Shown here: in pieces, positions 63,643 through 64,000 of the stretch
Numbering within the stretch: position 1 is the first letter of the stretch
How the letters are laid out: every line of letters starts with the position of its first letter
Source of the DNA: Streptococcus suis
GTDB taxonomy: Bacteria; Bacillota; Bacilli; Lactobacillales; Streptococcaceae
Reading direction: 5' to 3'
DNA length: 64,000 nucleotides
NCBI RefSeq assembly: GCF_002960625.1
Contig: NZ_POJH01000030.1
Location: 1-64,000, forward strand
Made by a program: the position numbers and the translations under genes
The notes under the pieces: model-generated
The model's input: the letters and a program-made list of their open reading frames with translations, nothing else
Database searches by the model: none
What the model was told of the DNA's origin: nothing

Positions 63643-64000
63643 ATTTTTCAGAAAACTGCGTGTAGGCTTTTTAAGAAAGGCCAGAAAGAATAAGTTTTGG
63701 TCAGTTATCTCAGGAATTTCTCGAGAAAAATATGCAGAACGGATATCGGGGTCCATTATTTATGGACTCCTATCTAGTATTGCAGTCAATTTTTTCTTTC
63801 GACCAGGTAATGTCTATTCATCGGGAGTGACTGGTATAGCTCAGATAGTTTCTGCCTTAGCTGCTTCTTATGCGGGTTGGAATCTACCAATCGCTGTGGT
63901 ATATTATGCCCTCAATATTCCCTTGCTCGTCATAGCCTGGTATAAAATTGGCTACAAGTTTACCATCTTTACCTTTATTACCGTATCTCTTAGCTCCTTG
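63635..64000 (+). CDS. YitT-family membrane protein, 5' part
   Basis: The frame opens at the ATG at 63635, overlaps the aspS stop by 8 bases and runs off the window. About 122 residues are visible: a basic N-terminus of about 45 residues, then membrane segments including [21 protein letters not shown] and the family motif [13 protein letters not shown]. It is related to the protein at 22203 but has a longer basic N-terminus. No ribosome binding site apart from sequence inside aspS is seen. Confidence 0.8.
   Translation, partial: MNKFFRKLRVGFLRKARKNKFWSVISGISREKYAERISGSIIYGLLSSIAVNFFFRPGNVYSSGVTGIAQIVSALAASYAGWNLPIAVVYYALNIPLLVIAWYKIGYKFTIFTFITVSLSSL

Overview
The window comes from the origin-proximal part of a low-GC streptococcal chromosome. 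The gene order (dnaN, dnaA, parB, htrA and rlmH; then trpS, guaB, recF, the yfmF to ecfT cluster, mnmA/mnmG, gdpP-rplI-dnaB, rpsD, a ComX-type sigma factor, aspS) fits Streptococcus suis or a very close relative. The species call is inference from gene order and protein recall, not a database match. oriC lies at about 2.9-4.6 kb, and most genes on both sides are transcribed away from it.

Layout. 1-8 kb: origin and segregation block. It holds dnaA and dnaN, two DnaA-box fields, a DnaA-trio-like unwinding region, parB, htrA, rlmH and a perfect-core parS site. 8.0-8.4 kb: three tRNA genes (Arg, Glu, Asn). 8.35-17.8 kb: an integrated mobilizable element in the 3' end of tRNA-Asn, bounded by 50-bp direct repeats. 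It encodes a tyrosine integrase, a DUF771 protein, a Rep_trans-type relaxase, a small TcpA-like coupling ATPase, accessory proteins, an unknown cargo gene, an XRE repressor and an LPXTG-anchored SEC10/PgrA-type surface exclusion protein. 17.9-34.3 kb: housekeeping genes, with a tryptophan T-box before trpS and a long conserved operon from the M16 peptidase pair to the ECF transporter module. 34.4-38.9 kb: two secreted proteins sharing one C-terminal domain, and a histidine kinase/response regulator pair with a probable target gene. 39.1-47.5 kb: serine dehydratase, then mnmA and mnmG separated by a recombined segment carrying three intact NUDIX genes, a NUDIX remnant, an HxlR regulator with its divergent target, and an AT-rich membrane protein gene. 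47.6-55.8 kb: gdpP, rplI, dnaB, veg, a CcdA/TlpA-like redox pair, rpsD, sigX and a glycosyltransferase. 55.9-60.4 kb: the most unusual block. 60.4-64 kb: aldo/keto reductase, acetyltransferase, aspS and the start of a second YitT-family gene.

The block at 55.8-60.4 kb looks like one regulatory unit. A BlaI/CopY-type repressor gene is followed by an M56 (BlaR1-like) membrane metalloprotease whose outer part carries a PepSY-like domain and a Ser/Thr- and Asp-rich tail. Next come a secreted protein made of three PepSY-like repeats, a VTC-type polyphosphate polymerase domain protein and a DUF4956 membrane protein. Five copies of a box close to ACAANTGTAG lie in front of these genes, and two of them overlap the -10 elements of near-identical promoters. 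The likely reading is a protease-relieved repressor circuit controlling a polyphosphate-type polymer function and its secreted partner. The inducing signal cannot be read from the sequence.

Other points of interest are four DnaA boxes within 52 bp right after sigX, about 50 kb from oriC; a ComR-type palindrome upstream of sigX; an ABC-F protein whose second composite ATP site looks degenerate; and a candidate origin of transfer in the mobile element.
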